Shown: positions 1 to 8,261, counted from the first letter of the stretch. The stretch: 64,000 nucleotides of DNA from Chloroflexota bacterium (GCA_021825925.1 JAKAFP010000005.1:338661-402660); one strand, 5' to 3'. Program-made: numbers and translations. The notes: generated by a model from the sequence alone, not told the origin.

Positions 1-63
1 ACATCCATTTATTAACAACAAAAGAATAATCATGACTAAAATCGCTTGACTAATTTTTGTCAT
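1..63 (-). CDS. N-terminus of a lipoprotein (cut by window edge)
   Basis: Only the first 21 codons are inside the window. An ATG is preceded by GGAGG five bases upstream, and the reading frame runs open to the edge. The peptide has a lysine near the start, a hydrophobic stretch of about 14 residues (AILVMIILLLLI) and then N-G-C, which fits a lipoprotein signal ending in the lipidated cysteine at residue 21. The mature part lies outside, so no function can be given. It lies downstream of citrate synthase on the same strand, separated by a hairpin. Confidence rests on the combination of ribosome site and lipobox. Confidence 0.6.
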   Translation of the reverse strand, partial: MTKISQAILVMIILLLLINGC

Positions 64-98
64 TATTTCCTCCAAACATTCAACAGACATTTAATTAT

Positions 99-139
99 AC
101 ACACTCCCCATATTCAAAAAACAACAATGGGGAGTGTGT
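99..139 (-). terminator. Hairpin after citrate synthase
   Basis: A perfect 13-bp inverted repeat (ACACACTCCCCAT at 99-111 and its complement at 127-139) with a 15-base loop follows the citrate synthase stop. The T tract after the stem on the minus strand is poor, so termination may be partial or the hairpin may protect the mRNA 3' end. Confidence 0.55.
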
Positions 140-162
140 TAGTATGGAAAAAATTCAAAAAA

Positions 163-1467
163 TCATGCTGCCTTTATCATTTGCTCCAAAATATCTGTTG
201 TCAGCGACTTAGGCCTTTCGATGGGTTTGCCCAGCGCACGGGACCAGGTCACGTGGGTGGTGATGCCCAAAATACGGCTGAAGCCAAACAGTACGGTGTA
301 AAAATCCATTTCGTTCAGACCAAAGTAGTGCTGCAAGGTGCCGTTGATGGCGTCCACGTTCGGCCACGGATTCTTGACCTTTTCGTTTTCCTTCAGGATG
401 CCGGGCAGGATCTGGTAGACCTTCTCCACCAATTGGAACACGGGGTCATCCGGCAGGTATTTCAAGGCAAACTCGCGCTGTGCCAAAAAGCGCGGATCAG
501 TAACGCGCAGTACGGCGTGTCCGTAACCGGGGATCAATCTGCCGCTGGCGATGAACTCATGCAAGTAATTGGCTAATTGTTCATCCGTGGGCAATTTACC
601 GTTGAAATGACTCATGACATCCAGCAGCCAGCGCAGGCACTCCTGGTTGGCCAACCCATGCAGCGGACCAGCCAGACCGTTCATACCTGATGCGCAGGAG
701 AGGTAGATATCTGCGAGGGCGGAACCCACCAGGTGGCTGGCATGGGTGCTGACGTTGGCTCCCTCGTGATCGGAATGGAGCACGACAAACAGGCGCATCA
801 GATCCATATAAGCCGGGTCGTGTTTGCCGATCATCCAGGCAAAGTTGGCGCTCCAATCCAACTTCGGATTGGGCTGCACAAAAATGCCATTGCGATATTT
901 GAGGTTGTAGATGTTGGCAATGATCGTAGGCAGCTTGGCGGTCAGGTTCAAGCTGTCTTCGAGGTAATATCCCCAGTAATCTTCCTTATCAATGCCGTAA
1001 TAAAAGCGCCGCGCAAAAACGGACTCACTCTGCAGCGCCATGATGGCCTGCGAGAAAAGCGTCATGGGATGGGTATATCCCGGCATCGGCGCCAGAGATT
1101 TGAACACATGCTCAGGGACGTTGCTACGCACCTTCCACTCAATTTCGACCTGGTCGGCTTCCTGTTTGGTGGGCATCTCGCCGGTCATCAACAGGTAATA
1201 TAAGCCGCCTGCCAGGGGGAATTCGGCACCCTCCGCCTTGGGCAGTTTTTCAAGTACCTCAGGGATGGTGTAACCGCGCAGCCGAAGGCCCTCGGTGGCG
1301 CTGACGTGAGATACGTCCGTCACACCGATGGGAACCCCGCGGATGCCACCGTAAAGCTGTTCAACGGTGACTTCGGCAACATTGAAACTTCCGTTTTCCT
1401 TGACCAGTTTCTTCATCCGGGCACGTTCTGCGGTCAACTTGGAGATGATGCGGTGTTCTATATTCAT
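163..1467 (-). CDS. gltA: Citrate synthase, mitochondrial-like type
   Basis: Condenses oxaloacetate and acetyl-CoA to citrate, the entry step of the TCA cycle, in the cytoplasm. The 434-residue protein resembles the long eukaryotic/mitochondrial-type enzyme rather than the short bacterial type: the HSDHEGANVS stretch (from about residue 231) and MNGLAGPLHGLANQE are typical. The three catalytic residues are visible as His270 (GPLHGLAN), His317 (PGYGHAV) and Asp372 (NPWPNVDA). The ATG overlaps the stop of the upstream IclR gene by four bases (ATGA), so the two genes are co-transcribed and probably translationally coupled. Divergent isocitrate dehydrogenase and aconitase genes complete the first three TCA steps. 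Family assignment is secure; the sub-type is from motif memory. Confidence 0.95.
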   Translation of the reverse strand: MNIEHRIISKLTAERARMKKLVKENGSFNVAEVTVEQLYGGIRGVPIGVTDVSHVSATEGLRLRGYTIPEVLEKLPKAEGAEFPLAGGLYYLLMTGEMPTKQEADQVEIEWKVRSNVPEHVFKSLAPMPGYTHPMTLFSQAIMALQSESVFARRFYYGIDKEDYWGYYLEDSLNLTAKLPTIIANIYNLKYRNGIFVQPNPKLDWSANFAWMIGKHDPAYMDLMRLFVVLHSDHEGANVSTHASHLVGSALADIYLSCASGMNGLAGPLHGLANQECLRWLLDVMSHFNGKLPTDEQLANYLHEFIASGRLIPGYGHAVLRVTDPRFLAQREFALKYLPDDPVFQLVEKVYQILPGILKENEKVKNPWPNVDAINGTLQHYFGLNEMDFYTVLFGFSRILGITTHVTWSRALGKPIERPKSLTTDILEQMIKAA

Positions 1468-2282
1468 GGCTTTTTCCTGTATTGAGTTGGTGAGGAATGC
1501 GAGGTGTATCCCAAAAGGCGTGAAATATCCATGGCGGCCATCACCGCATCACGCCCATAACGTTCGATTACTTCCTGGCTGAAACGCTGCGAGGGACCTG
1601 AAATGGTCAACGCCCCGGCCACCTGATGATCCGGTCCATAGATGGGGGCGGCAACTCCCGAGGCATCCTGAATCCATTCGCCATGGCTGGAGGCATAACC
1701 CTGCTCTCTGATCTTGACCAGTTCCTGTCTGAGCACGTTGAGGTCTGTAATGGTGTGCCGGGTAAAGGGCTGCAAGGGCACCGTTGCCAGGATGTGCTCC
1801 TGCTGCTCCTCACTAAGGAATGCCAGGATCACCTTTCCGGCGGAACCGGCATAAAGCGGAAGTCGGAGCCCAAGTCTGGCCACAATGCGAACATTCTGTG
1901 GAGACTCCAACCGTTCGACACACACCCGGTCGGTACCATCCAAAACGTAGAGACTGATGGTCTCACGCGAAAGCTGCTGCAGTTCATTCATGATGGGCAT
2001 AGCCACGGCGCGGATATCCAGAGTTGCCAGGTAGACCCCGCTCCAGTTGAGAATACGGATGCCCATGCTGTAGGTTTTGGTGTCAAGATTCTGCCGCAGC
2101 ACACCGCGTTCCTTCATTTCTTGAAGCAGGCGTCCGGTGGTGCTGGTGGAGAGGCCTGTCATGCGGGCCAATTCACGTACACCAAGATCGGTGCGTTCCT
2201 GGGTGAAACAATCCAGGATCTCGCACACGTGCGCCAACACTCCTTTTTTTGAACCGTCCAAATCGCTCATATTGTGTCCCAT
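1464..2282 (-). CDS. IclR-family transcriptional regulator
   Basis: A DNA-binding regulator with an N-terminal winged helix-turn-helix (about residues 16-75; core LGVRELARMTGLSTSTTGRL) and a C-terminal effector-binding IclR domain (about 90-260, with GSAGKVILAFL and GVAAPIYG). Length 272 is normal for the family. A second ATG four codons in, at 2270, has a better placed GGGA site and may be the true start. It is first in an operon with citrate synthase and lies back-to-back with isocitrate dehydrogenase, so control of TCA-cycle entry in response to a small organic acid is a reasonable inference. The effector cannot be read from sequence. The shared promoter region contains an inverted repeat that is its likely operator. 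Confidence 0.9.
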   Translation of the reverse strand: MGHNMSDLDGSKKGVLAHVCEILDCFTQERTDLGVRELARMTGLSTSTTGRLLQEMKERGVLRQNLDTKTYSMGIRILNWSGVYLATLDIRAVAMPIMNELQQLSRETISLYVLDGTDRVCVERLESPQNVRIVARLGLRLPLYAGSAGKVILAFLSEEQQEHILATVPLQPFTRHTITDLNVLRQELVKIREQGYASSHGEWIQDASGVAAPIYGPDHQVAGALTISGPSQRFSQEVIERYGRDAVMAAMDISRLLGYTSHSSPTQYRKKP

Positions 2283-2287
2283 ATAGT

Positions 2288-2317
2288 AAGACAGCGTCCC
2301 ACTATTTATTGTATAAT
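2288..2317 (+). promoter_or_regulatory. Promoter for icd-acnA
   Basis: A perfect TATAAT at 2312-2317 follows a weak AAGACA at 2288-2293 with an 18-base spacer. The weak -35 would fit an activator- or repressor-controlled promoter. The -10 sits inside the inverted repeat. Confidence 0.55.
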
Positions 2318-2321
2318 AGTG
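2300..2321. promoter_or_regulatory. Inverted-repeat operator between iclR-gltA and icd-acnA
   Basis: CACTATT at 2300-2306 is repeated as AATAGTG at 2315-2321, an exact 7-bp dyad with an 8-base centre. It covers the -10 region of both divergent promoters, so one bound regulator could block both transcripts. The adjacent IclR protein is the obvious candidate ligand (inference). Confidence 0.6.
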
Positions 2322-2346
2322 TACATAATTTAGATGCGTTTGTCAA
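2318..2346 (-). promoter_or_regulatory. Promoter for iclR-gltA
   Basis: On the minus strand a perfect TTGACA (2346 to 2341) lies 17 bases before TACACT (2323 to 2318). The -10 overlaps the right arm of the inverted repeat. Confidence 0.65.
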
Positions 2347-2368
2347 TTACCCATTTGGAGAATTTTGA

Positions 2369-3652
2369 ATGTCTCAATCAACCACTGCTCAACCCATCAC
2401 GATTCAAAACGGTAAACTCAATATTCCAGACCACCCGGTTATCCCCTTTTTGGAAGGTGACGGGGTCGGACCTGAAGTCATGCGCTCCACCCAGCAGGTG
2501 GTGAATGCCGCCGTCCTCAAAGCTTATAAAGGCGACCGCTCCATCGAATGGCGGGAAGTGTTGGCCGGACAAAAAGCAGAAAAACTGACCGGTAATTCCC
2601 TGCCCGAAGAAACCATCAACGCCTTCAAGACTTATCACATCGGTCTCAAGGGTCCGTTAAACACATCAGTGGGTGAAGGGGCGCGTTCATTGAATGTCGC
2701 CCTGCGCAAGGAGCTGGATCTGTATGCCAACTTCCGCCCGACCAAGTATTACTCCCCGGCACCCTCCCCCCTGTCCCATCCTGAACGTGTGGATGTGGTG
2801 CTCTTTCGCGAAAATACTGAAGACGTCTACTCAGGCATCGAGTTCGCCGCCGGCACGGATGGCGCCAGGGCGCTGCTCGAATTCTTCAGAACTCAGTCAC
2901 CAGAAAATTACGCCCGCATCCGCTTTCCAGAGACCTCCGCTCTGGGGTTGAAACCTGTCTCAGCCGAAGGTTCCCAGCGCATCGTACGCAGCGCGATCGA
3001 GCACGCACTGAAAGCAAAGCGCAAATCGGTCAGCCTGCTGCACAAAGGCAACATCATGAAGTTCACCGAAGGCGGATTCATGAACTGGGGTTACGATGTG
3101 GCTGAAAAAGAATTCGCCGCGGAAACCTACAGCATGCGCCAGCATAAACGCCTCGCCGCAGAAAAAGGGGAAGAGGCCGCTGGTGAAGCATTAAAAATCG
3201 CCAAAGCTGCCGGTAAGGTGATCGTCAAAGATATGATCGTGGATGCCGCCTTTGAACGCTCGATTGCCCACCCCGAAGACATGGATGTGCTGGTCACCAC
3301 CAACCTGAACGGCGATTACCTCTCAGACGCGTTGGCCGCGCTGGTCGGCGGATTGGGCATCGCCCCAGGGGCGAACATCAACTACCTCACCGGCGATGCA
3401 GTTTTTGAAGCCGTGCACGGCACCGCACCTGATATCGCCGGAAAAGACATGGCCAATCCGTGTTCATTGATCTTGTCATCCGTGCTGATGCTGCGCTACA
3501 TAGGTTGGACGGAAGCCGCCGACCTGGTAGAGAATTCCTTGAGCCAGACCTTTGCCGGAGGGAACGTCACCCCTGATTTTGCCAGCCAGATGGAAAACGC
3601 CATCAGCTGCTCCACCACCCAATTTACTGCCTTGCTGCTTCAAAGGATCTAA
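2369..3652 (+). CDS. icd: Isocitrate dehydrogenase, residues predict NAD+ specificity
   Basis: Oxidatively decarboxylates isocitrate to 2-oxoglutarate. The 427-residue protein is of the E. coli Icd homodimer type, with the substrate loop GEGARSLNVALR (Ser107 matches the E. coli phosphorylation serine 113). The coenzyme pocket is unusual for that type: the E. coli NADP+ set Lys344, Tyr345, Val351 and Arg395 is here Asp355, Ile356, Ala362 and Ser406, exactly the residues known to give NAD+ preference, and Tyr391 is Pro402. I infer an NAD+-dependent enzyme. A GGAGA site precedes the ATG. The aconitase gene follows after one base, forming an operon transcribed away from iclR-gltA. Confidence 0.93.
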   Translation: MSQSTTAQPITIQNGKLNIPDHPVIPFLEGDGVGPEVMRSTQQVVNAAVLKAYKGDRSIEWREVLAGQKAEKLTGNSLPEETINAFKTYHIGLKGPLNTSVGEGARSLNVALRKELDLYANFRPTKYYSPAPSPLSHPERVDVVLFRENTEDVYSGIEFAAGTDGARALLEFFRTQSPENYARIRFPETSALGLKPVSAEGSQRIVRSAIEHALKAKRKSVSLLHKGNIMKFTEGGFMNWGYDVAEKEFAAETYSMRQHKRLAAEKGEEAAGEALKIAKAAGKVIVKDMIVDAAFERSIAHPEDMDVLVTTNLNGDYLSDALAALVGGLGIAPGANINYLTGDAVFEAVHGTAPDIAGKDMANPCSLILSSVLMLRYIGWTEAADLVENSLSQTFAGGNVTPDFASQMENAISCSTTQFTALLLQRI

Positions 3653-3653
3653 G

Positions 3654-6338
3654 ATGAGCCCAAAAAACACCAACCCTTATATCACAGAATTTATCTCCCT
3701 TGGCGGAAAGAAATTCCATTACTATCCGCTTCACCAGCTTAAAGGTGTCGGATCTTTACATGTAGAAGCCCTTCCCTACTGCATCCGCATCTTGTTGGAA
3801 AGCGCCATGCGGAATTTCAATGATCAGACCATCACCGCCCAGAACGTCAAGGATCTGGCCAGTTGGACCAGCATCCCCGGCGATCACGGGCTTGTTTCGT
3901 TTAATCCAGCACGCATCCTCCTACAGGACCTGACCGGCGTGCCCCTGGTTGTAGATCTGGCAGCCCTGCGTGCGGCTGCCCAAAGGAGCGGCAAAGACCC
4001 CGCCGGCATCAATCCGTTGATCCCGGTGGACCTGGTCATTGACCACTCCATCCAGGTGGATTTCGCCGGTTCTGAGGAAGCCCTCGCCAGGAACACCAAA
4101 CTCGAATACACGCGTAACCGCGAACGTTACGAGTTCCTCAAATGGGCGCAGTCCTCCATCCACAACTTCAGGGTCATCCCCCCTGCATCAGGTATTGTCC
4201 ATCAAGTTAATCTTGAATACCTGGCCCAGGTGGCCATGACCAGTGCGGAAGGCGGTGAGACCTGGGTATACCCCGACAGCGTCTTCGGCACGGATTCACA
4301 TACCACCATGATCAACGGTCTGGGTGTCTTGGGCTGGGGCGTGGGCGGCATCGAAGCCGCAGCCGCCATGCTGCGCCAGCCGGTGGAAACCCTCATTCCT
4401 GATGTGATCGGCGTGAACGTGACAGGAGTCCTCAAAGAAGGCGTTTCGCCCACGGATGTGGTGCTCACCCTCACACATATGCTGCGCAAACTGGGCGTGG
4501 TGAACAAGATGGTTGAATTTTACGGTGATGGCCTGGAGGCACTCAGTGTACCCGACCGCGCCATGCTTTCCAATATGGCTCCCGAGTACGGCGCCACTGC
4601 GGCTTACTTCCCCGTGGACCAGGCCGTGCTGGACTTTATGCGCCTCACCGGCCGCCCGGAAGAGCTGGTCACGCTGGTTGAAGCCTACTTTAAAGCGCAA
4701 GGTCTGTTCCGCTCAAGTGGAAGTGTTGTACCGAGCTACACCAGCAAGATCAACCTGGAACTGGATCAAATCGAACCCTCTCTGGCCGGACCCAAACGAC
4801 CCCAAGATCTGGTTTCGCTGGATCTGGTCAGCGACAACTTCAAATCCGCACTTGCTGCGCCGCTGGATGCACGAGGATATGCACTATCCGCCGAATCTCT
4901 GGATAAAAAGGTCTCGCTCAAACTGAAAGAAGGCAACGCTGAACTGACGCACGGTTCTGTAGTGATCGCTTCGATCACATCCTGCACCAACACCTCTGAC
5001 CCGTTCGCGTTGATCAGCGCCGGATTGCTGGCCAAAAAGGCCGCAGCCCTTGGTCTGAGGGCTCAACCATTTGTAAAGACGAGTTTTGCACCCGGCTCCA
5101 AGGCCGTGATGGATTATCTGCACAAAGCCGGACTGGTGGAGCCACTCGAGCAGCTGGGCTTCCATCTGGTCGGCTACGGCTGCGCCACCTGCATCGGCAA
5201 CTCGGGTCCGCTCGACCCGGCCATCGGGGATGCAATCACGCAAAACAAATTGGTGGCCGCATCGGTGATCTCGGGCAACCGCAACTTTGAGGGCCGCGTC
5301 CATCCGCTGGTACAGGCCAACTACCTGGCATCCCCCGCCCTGGTGGTGGCTTACGCCATCAGCGGCAGCGTGGCGCGGAACATGAGACAGGATCCGCTCG
5401 GATATGGCAACAACGGTGAACCGGTCTTCTTAAAGGATATTTGGCCTTCAAACCAGGAAGTTTATAACACCCTGAACCGGGTGGTCACACCGCAGGTCTA
5501 TCGCGATGCCTATGCGAATATTACTGAGGGCGGTGAACTGTGGAAGGCGATCAAAGTGGAACCCAGCCTGCTTTATCCATGGAACCCGACTTCAACCTAC
5601 ATTCTTGAGTCGCCTTTCTGCGAAACCAGCAGCAACAACGATACTGATCTGGTCAGTGCGCGTGTGTTAGCCATCTTCGGCGATTCGATCACCACCGACC
5701 ACATCTCTCCGGCCGGCTCCATCCCAGCCACCTCACCCGCTGCGGAATACCTGCGCAGCAAGGGCGTACAGCCCGCGGATTTCAATTCCTATGGGGCTCG
5801 GCGCGGCAACCATGAAGTTATGGAACGCGGCACCTTTGCCAATATTCGCATCAAAAACCTGATGCTGCCGGGCATCGAAGGAAGTCAGACCAGGCATTAC
5901 CCTGACGGTGAACAGATGAGCATCTTTGCCGCCGCCCAACTCTACAAACAGGACGGTGTGGACACTGTCATTTTGGCCGGCAAAGAATACGGCACCGGTT
6001 CCAGCCGGGACTGGGCTGCCAAAGGTCCATTACTGCTGGGCGTTAAAGCCGTGATCGCTGAATCGTTTGAACGCATCCACCGCTCCAATTTGGCGGGCAT
6101 GGGCGTGCTGCCCCTGCAGTTCCTGGCTAAGGACAACCCCAAAGACCTGGGCCTGGACGGTTCTGAACTGATCTCCTTCCAGGGGTTGAACCAGTTGACC
6201 CCCGGTGGCATGATCTCGGTCACTGCCCACAAGAAAGGCGGCGTCACGGTGCGCTTTTTGGTGAAGGTGCTGCTTAATTCAGAAGCAGAGATCAAGCTTT
6301 GGCAAAACGGCGGCATTTTGAAGTCGTTTGTGAATTAG
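3654..6338 (+). CDS. acnA: Aconitate hydratase A
   Basis: Interconverts citrate and isocitrate via cis-aconitate, using a [4Fe-4S] cluster. The 894-residue length and order fit the AcnA/IRP type. Cluster ligands are Cys444 (SCTNTSD), Cys510 and Cys513 (GYGCATCIGNSG); the swivel domain motif GAGSSRDWAAKG-like GTGSSRDWAAKG is present near the C-terminus. The frame is open further upstream inside icd, but the ATG one base after the icd stop, preceded by AAAGGA, is the natural start and begins the family-typical N-terminus. Translational coupling to icd is likely. A degraded copy of its last 325 bases lies about 0.9 kb downstream. Confidence 0.96.
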   Translation: MSPKNTNPYITEFISLGGKKFHYYPLHQLKGVGSLHVEALPYCIRILLESAMRNFNDQTITAQNVKDLASWTSIPGDHGLVSFNPARILLQDLTGVPLVVDLAALRAAAQRSGKDPAGINPLIPVDLVIDHSIQVDFAGSEEALARNTKLEYTRNRERYEFLKWAQSSIHNFRVIPPASGIVHQVNLEYLAQVAMTSAEGGETWVYPDSVFGTDSHTTMINGLGVLGWGVGGIEAAAAMLRQPVETLIPDVIGVNVTGVLKEGVSPTDVVLTLTHMLRKLGVVNKMVEFYGDGLEALSVPDRAMLSNMAPEYGATAAYFPVDQAVLDFMRLTGRPEELVTLVEAYFKAQGLFRSSGSVVPSYTSKINLELDQIEPSLAGPKRPQDLVSLDLVSDNFKSALAAPLDARGYALSAESLDKKVSLKLKEGNAELTHGSVVIASITSCTNTSDPFALISAGLLAKKAAALGLRAQPFVKTSFAPGSKAVMDYLHKAGLVEPLEQLGFHLVGYGCATCIGNSGPLDPAIGDAITQNKLVAASVISGNRNFEGRVHPLVQANYLASPALVVAYAISGSVARNMRQDPLGYGNNGEPVFLKDIWPSNQEVYNTLNRVVTPQVYRDAYANITEGGELWKAIKVEPSLLYPWNPTSTYILESPFCETSSNNDTDLVSARVLAIFGDSITTDHISPAGSIPATSPAAEYLRSKGVQPADFNSYGARRGNHEVMERGTFANIRIKNLMLPGIEGSQTRHYPDGEQMSIFAAAQLYKQDGVDTVILAGKEYGTGSSRDWAAKGPLLLGVKAVIAESFERIHRSNLAGMGVLPLQFLAKDNPKDLGLDGSELISFQGLNQLTPGGMISVTAHKKGGVTVRFLVKVLLNSEAEIKLWQNGGILKSFVN

Positions 6339-6342
6339 AGAT

Positions 6343-6370
6343 TTAGCCCTCAAGAATACTTGAGGGCTAA
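6343..6370 (+). terminator. Intrinsic terminator of icd-acnA
   Basis: A perfect 12-bp stem (TTAGCCCTCAAG and complement) with loop AATA begins five bases after the aconitase stop and is followed by TTTTATTTTA. Confidence 0.85.
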
Positions 6371-6489
6371 TTTTATTTTATGCTCAAATTAAAAATAAAA
6401 ATCCCGAGAATTTTTAGTCAAATTGCCTAAAATTAATAAACACCGTAAAAACACAAATGATGGCCAAGGTTTGGGTTTAAACAAAATCG

Positions 6490-6972
6490 TTATTTCCACT
6501 GCTCCATAAATTCTTCTATTGCCGCGCAAATTGGACGGGTGCTTTTGGGAATGGCGATATTCCAACGAACATCTAATTCATTGTTTTCGTTCTGCCATAT
6601 CATGAATTGTGAAACATCAATATTTAATTGGTCATCAATTCGATTTTCAGCACTAATGGGTAAGTATTTACCAAATGGAAAATAGTTGAAAGCAATAGTC
6701 TTACCAGTAATAATATTCTTGATTCTGACGCTGAATTGCTCATATTGTCCTTTAGTACCGGAACTTAACAATGTAATTATTCCCCTTGTAGTTCCGTTTA
6801 AGTTACAAACACCACGGTTCTTGTTCCAGATGATAGGTATTTCAAATTCAAAAGGTTCAAGAATTTTTCGAAAGCCCACTTTTGCATCAACAATATGAGT
6901 GACACCATTACCTTTGGATATTAATTCAGAATTTTGGTTCTCGTATATGATCTTCATTTGATTTCTACCCAT
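6490..6972 (-). CDS. Unknown protein, AT-rich orphan gene
   Basis: I do not recognise this 160-residue protein. It has no signal peptide or membrane segment and is rich in Ile, Asn and Lys, with a mixed beta-type look (FSVRIKNIITGKTIAFNYFPFG). A second ATG five codons in, at 6957, may be the start because GGTAG lies before it. Base composition is much more AT-rich than the flanking genes, which suggests recent arrival. It lies between intact aconitase and a degraded copy of the aconitase 3' end, as if carried in with it. Coding status is supported by an uninterrupted frame and a plausible amino-acid profile only. Confidence 0.55.
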   Translation of the reverse strand: MGRNQMKIIYENQNSELISKGNGVTHIVDAKVGFRKILEPFEFEIPIIWNKNRGVCNLNGTTRGIITLLSSGTKGQYEQFSVRIKNIITGKTIAFNYFPFGKYLPISAENRIDDQLNIDVSQFMIWQNENNELDVRWNIAIPKSTRPICAAIEEFMEQWK

Positions 6973-7010
6973 ATAATATTCAACGATAAACTGGTAAATA
7001 AAAACAAATC

Positions 7011-7030
7011 AAAACAAAACAAAACAAAAC
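7011..7030. repeat. AAAAC pentanucleotide tandem repeat
   Basis: Four exact copies of AAAAC in tandem, in the AT-rich stretch upstream of the orphan gene. Related imperfect units begin at 7001. Otherwise 6973-7214 shows no gene. Confidence 0.7.
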
Positions 7031-7214
7031 TTTATTAGCACACTTCAATATTGAAATAAAGTATTCAAATCCTTGTAACAACTCTTTTTTTGTTTATAAG
7101 GTTGATTAATTAACATGGATCTCAATTTACAGATTATTATACTTTTTTCCATCTACTTCGACGAAAACTAACGACTCTTATCAAATACTTATTAACATAT
7201 GACACAGTCATTTT

Positions 7215-7484
7215 GCTGCCAGGGGTCCGTTTCTGCTGGGCGTCAAAACCGTGATCGCCGAATCGGTTGAACGCATCCACCGCGCCAACCTGGCGGGCAA
7301 GGAATGCTGAACTGATCTCTTTCCATGGATTTAACTAGTTGACCCCAGGCGGCATGATCTCGGTCACTGTCCACAAGAAAGGCGGCGTCACGGTGTGTGT
7401 CCTGACGTAGGTGCAGCTCAATTCAGAGGTAGTGATCAACCTGTGTCAAAACGCGGGGATTTTGAAGTCGTTTGTGAAAAAGAG
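7215..7484 (+). pseudogene. Degraded copy of the aconitase 3' end
   Basis: This stretch aligns with 6015-6338 of acnA at roughly 85-88 percent identity by eye, including the final codons for ILKSFV. It has lost about 50 bases in the middle (after GCGGGCA) and carries nonsense changes, such as TAG where acnA has a CAG codon within the segment matching NQLTPGG. The rest of the gene is absent. It is a non-functional remnant of either a duplicated acnA or a second, diverged aconitase gene. Many differences are at third codon positions, which suggests the copy was under selection in another genome or for some time before decay. Confidence 0.85.
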
Positions 7485-7506
7485 TGAGTTTGATTTGTTA
7501 AAGACG

Positions 7507-7524
7507 CCTGCGGAAATCCGCAGG
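7507..7524. terminator. Hairpin between acnA remnant and toxin gene
   Basis: CCTGCGG and its complement flank AAAT; GGCTTTGTGTTT follows on the plus strand. It could end transcripts from the left, and it lies 17 bases beyond the end of the leftward toxin gene. Confidence 0.55.
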
Positions 7525-7540
7525 GGCTTTGTGTTTGACA

Positions 7541-7813
7541 TTATGGGTTTTTCAAGCACTCATCATGGTTATCCACATTGCGCAGCAGGCAGATGGTCTT
7601 GCCGTTTTCCTCGTCCAACTGAAAAGTCATCCGATATTTTAAATCTATCCTGGCCTCCCAAATGCCCGGTGCACCTTGCACCTTTTTTACACCCAAAGAC
7701 GGATAAAATGTATCCTCTTCCAGTAAACGCAATGCGCGTACCGTCTTTTTCTGGATCTCCTTGGGTAAAGACTGGAAGGCTTTCTTAAAGCGTTCGGTGC
7801 GAACAAAGATCAT
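7541..7813 (-). CDS. RelE/ParE-superfamily toxin
   Basis: A 90-residue basic protein with the RelE-type pattern: N-terminal FKKAFQSLPKEIQKKTVRAL helices, a central WEARIDLKYRMTFQLD strand pair and a C-terminal LLRNVDNHDECL. Members cleave mRNA on the ribosome or act on gyrase; which applies here is not visible. It is translated from an ATG overlapping the stop of the upstream antitoxin gene by four bases, the usual order for such modules. The pairing of an AbrB-type antitoxin with a RelE-fold toxin recalls PrlF/YhaV. Confidence 0.85.
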   Translation of the reverse strand: MIFVRTERFKKAFQSLPKEIQKKTVRALRLLEEDTFYPSLGVKKVQGAPGIWEARIDLKYRMTFQLDEENGKTICLLRNVDNHDECLKNP

Positions 7814-8100
7814 TTATCAGATTCCAGATCGTTGATCAACTCATCAATATTGTCAAATATTTCCACCTTCCCGGTTTGGATATCCGCTTCTGCCTGGTGC
7901 TCACCCTGCTGCCAGCGTTTGCTCCAAAAATAAGTTTGGGAGCGGTCAATCGCCATTTGCGGAGTTAATCGAATAGAGCCATCGTCTTCCACTTTTACAT
8001 CCAACAAGTCGCCTGCTTTAAGGTTCGTCTTGCGGCGCACTGAAGTGGGTAATGTGATCTGTCCATTCTCCCTTAATTGTAAAACTGAATTATCGGTCAT
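7810..8100 (-). CDS. AbrB/MazE-type antitoxin
   Basis: The 96-residue protein begins with a swapped-hairpin AbrB/SpoVT DNA-binding domain (about residues 6-50: LRENGQITLPTSVRRKTNLKAG in short), followed by an acidic, probably flexible tail (about 60-96, ending in INDLESDK) that would wrap the toxin. It sits directly before the toxin with a 4-base overlap. A GAGGTTGAA ribosome site precedes the ATG. An imperfect palindrome just upstream is the likely site of autorepression. Confidence 0.87.
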   Translation of the reverse strand: MTDNSVLQLRENGQITLPTSVRRKTNLKAGDLLDVKVEDDGSIRLTPQMAIDRSQTYFWSKRWQQGEHQAEADIQTGKVEIFDNIDELINDLESDK

Positions 8101-8114
8101 TTCAACCTCTTAAT

Positions 8115-8129
8115 TTGCGAATTTCGTAA
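8115..8129 (-). promoter_or_regulatory. Putative operator of the AbrB/RelE module
   Basis: TTGCGAA at 8115-8121 and TTCGTAA at 8123-8129 form a dyad with one mismatch around a single base. It lies 15 bases upstream of the antitoxin start. AbrB-type antitoxins usually bind such sites. Confidence 0.4.
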
Positions 8130-8222
8130 TTTCAATATTTTCTATTTTACAATACTAATAAGTGAAATACAAGTGTATATGCCTGATTGTTGATTGAACA
8201 GACAAGTTCAATAACTAAGTTA

Positions 8223-8256
8223 AAAGACACCCGCGGGTTTCCGCGGGTGTCTTTTT
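8223..8256 (-). terminator. Bidirectional-looking intrinsic terminator
   Basis: A perfect 15-bp stem (AAAAGACACCCGCGG and complement) with loop GTTT. On the minus strand the stem ends in TTTT, and it follows the end of the deacetylase-like lipoprotein gene by five bases. Confidence 0.85.
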
Positions 8257-8261
8257 GTTAA

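Noticed and set aside
3552..3653. Longer aconitase N-terminus inside icd
   Set aside because: The extension is a frame shadow of icd; the ATG right after the icd stop has a ribosome site and the family-typical start.
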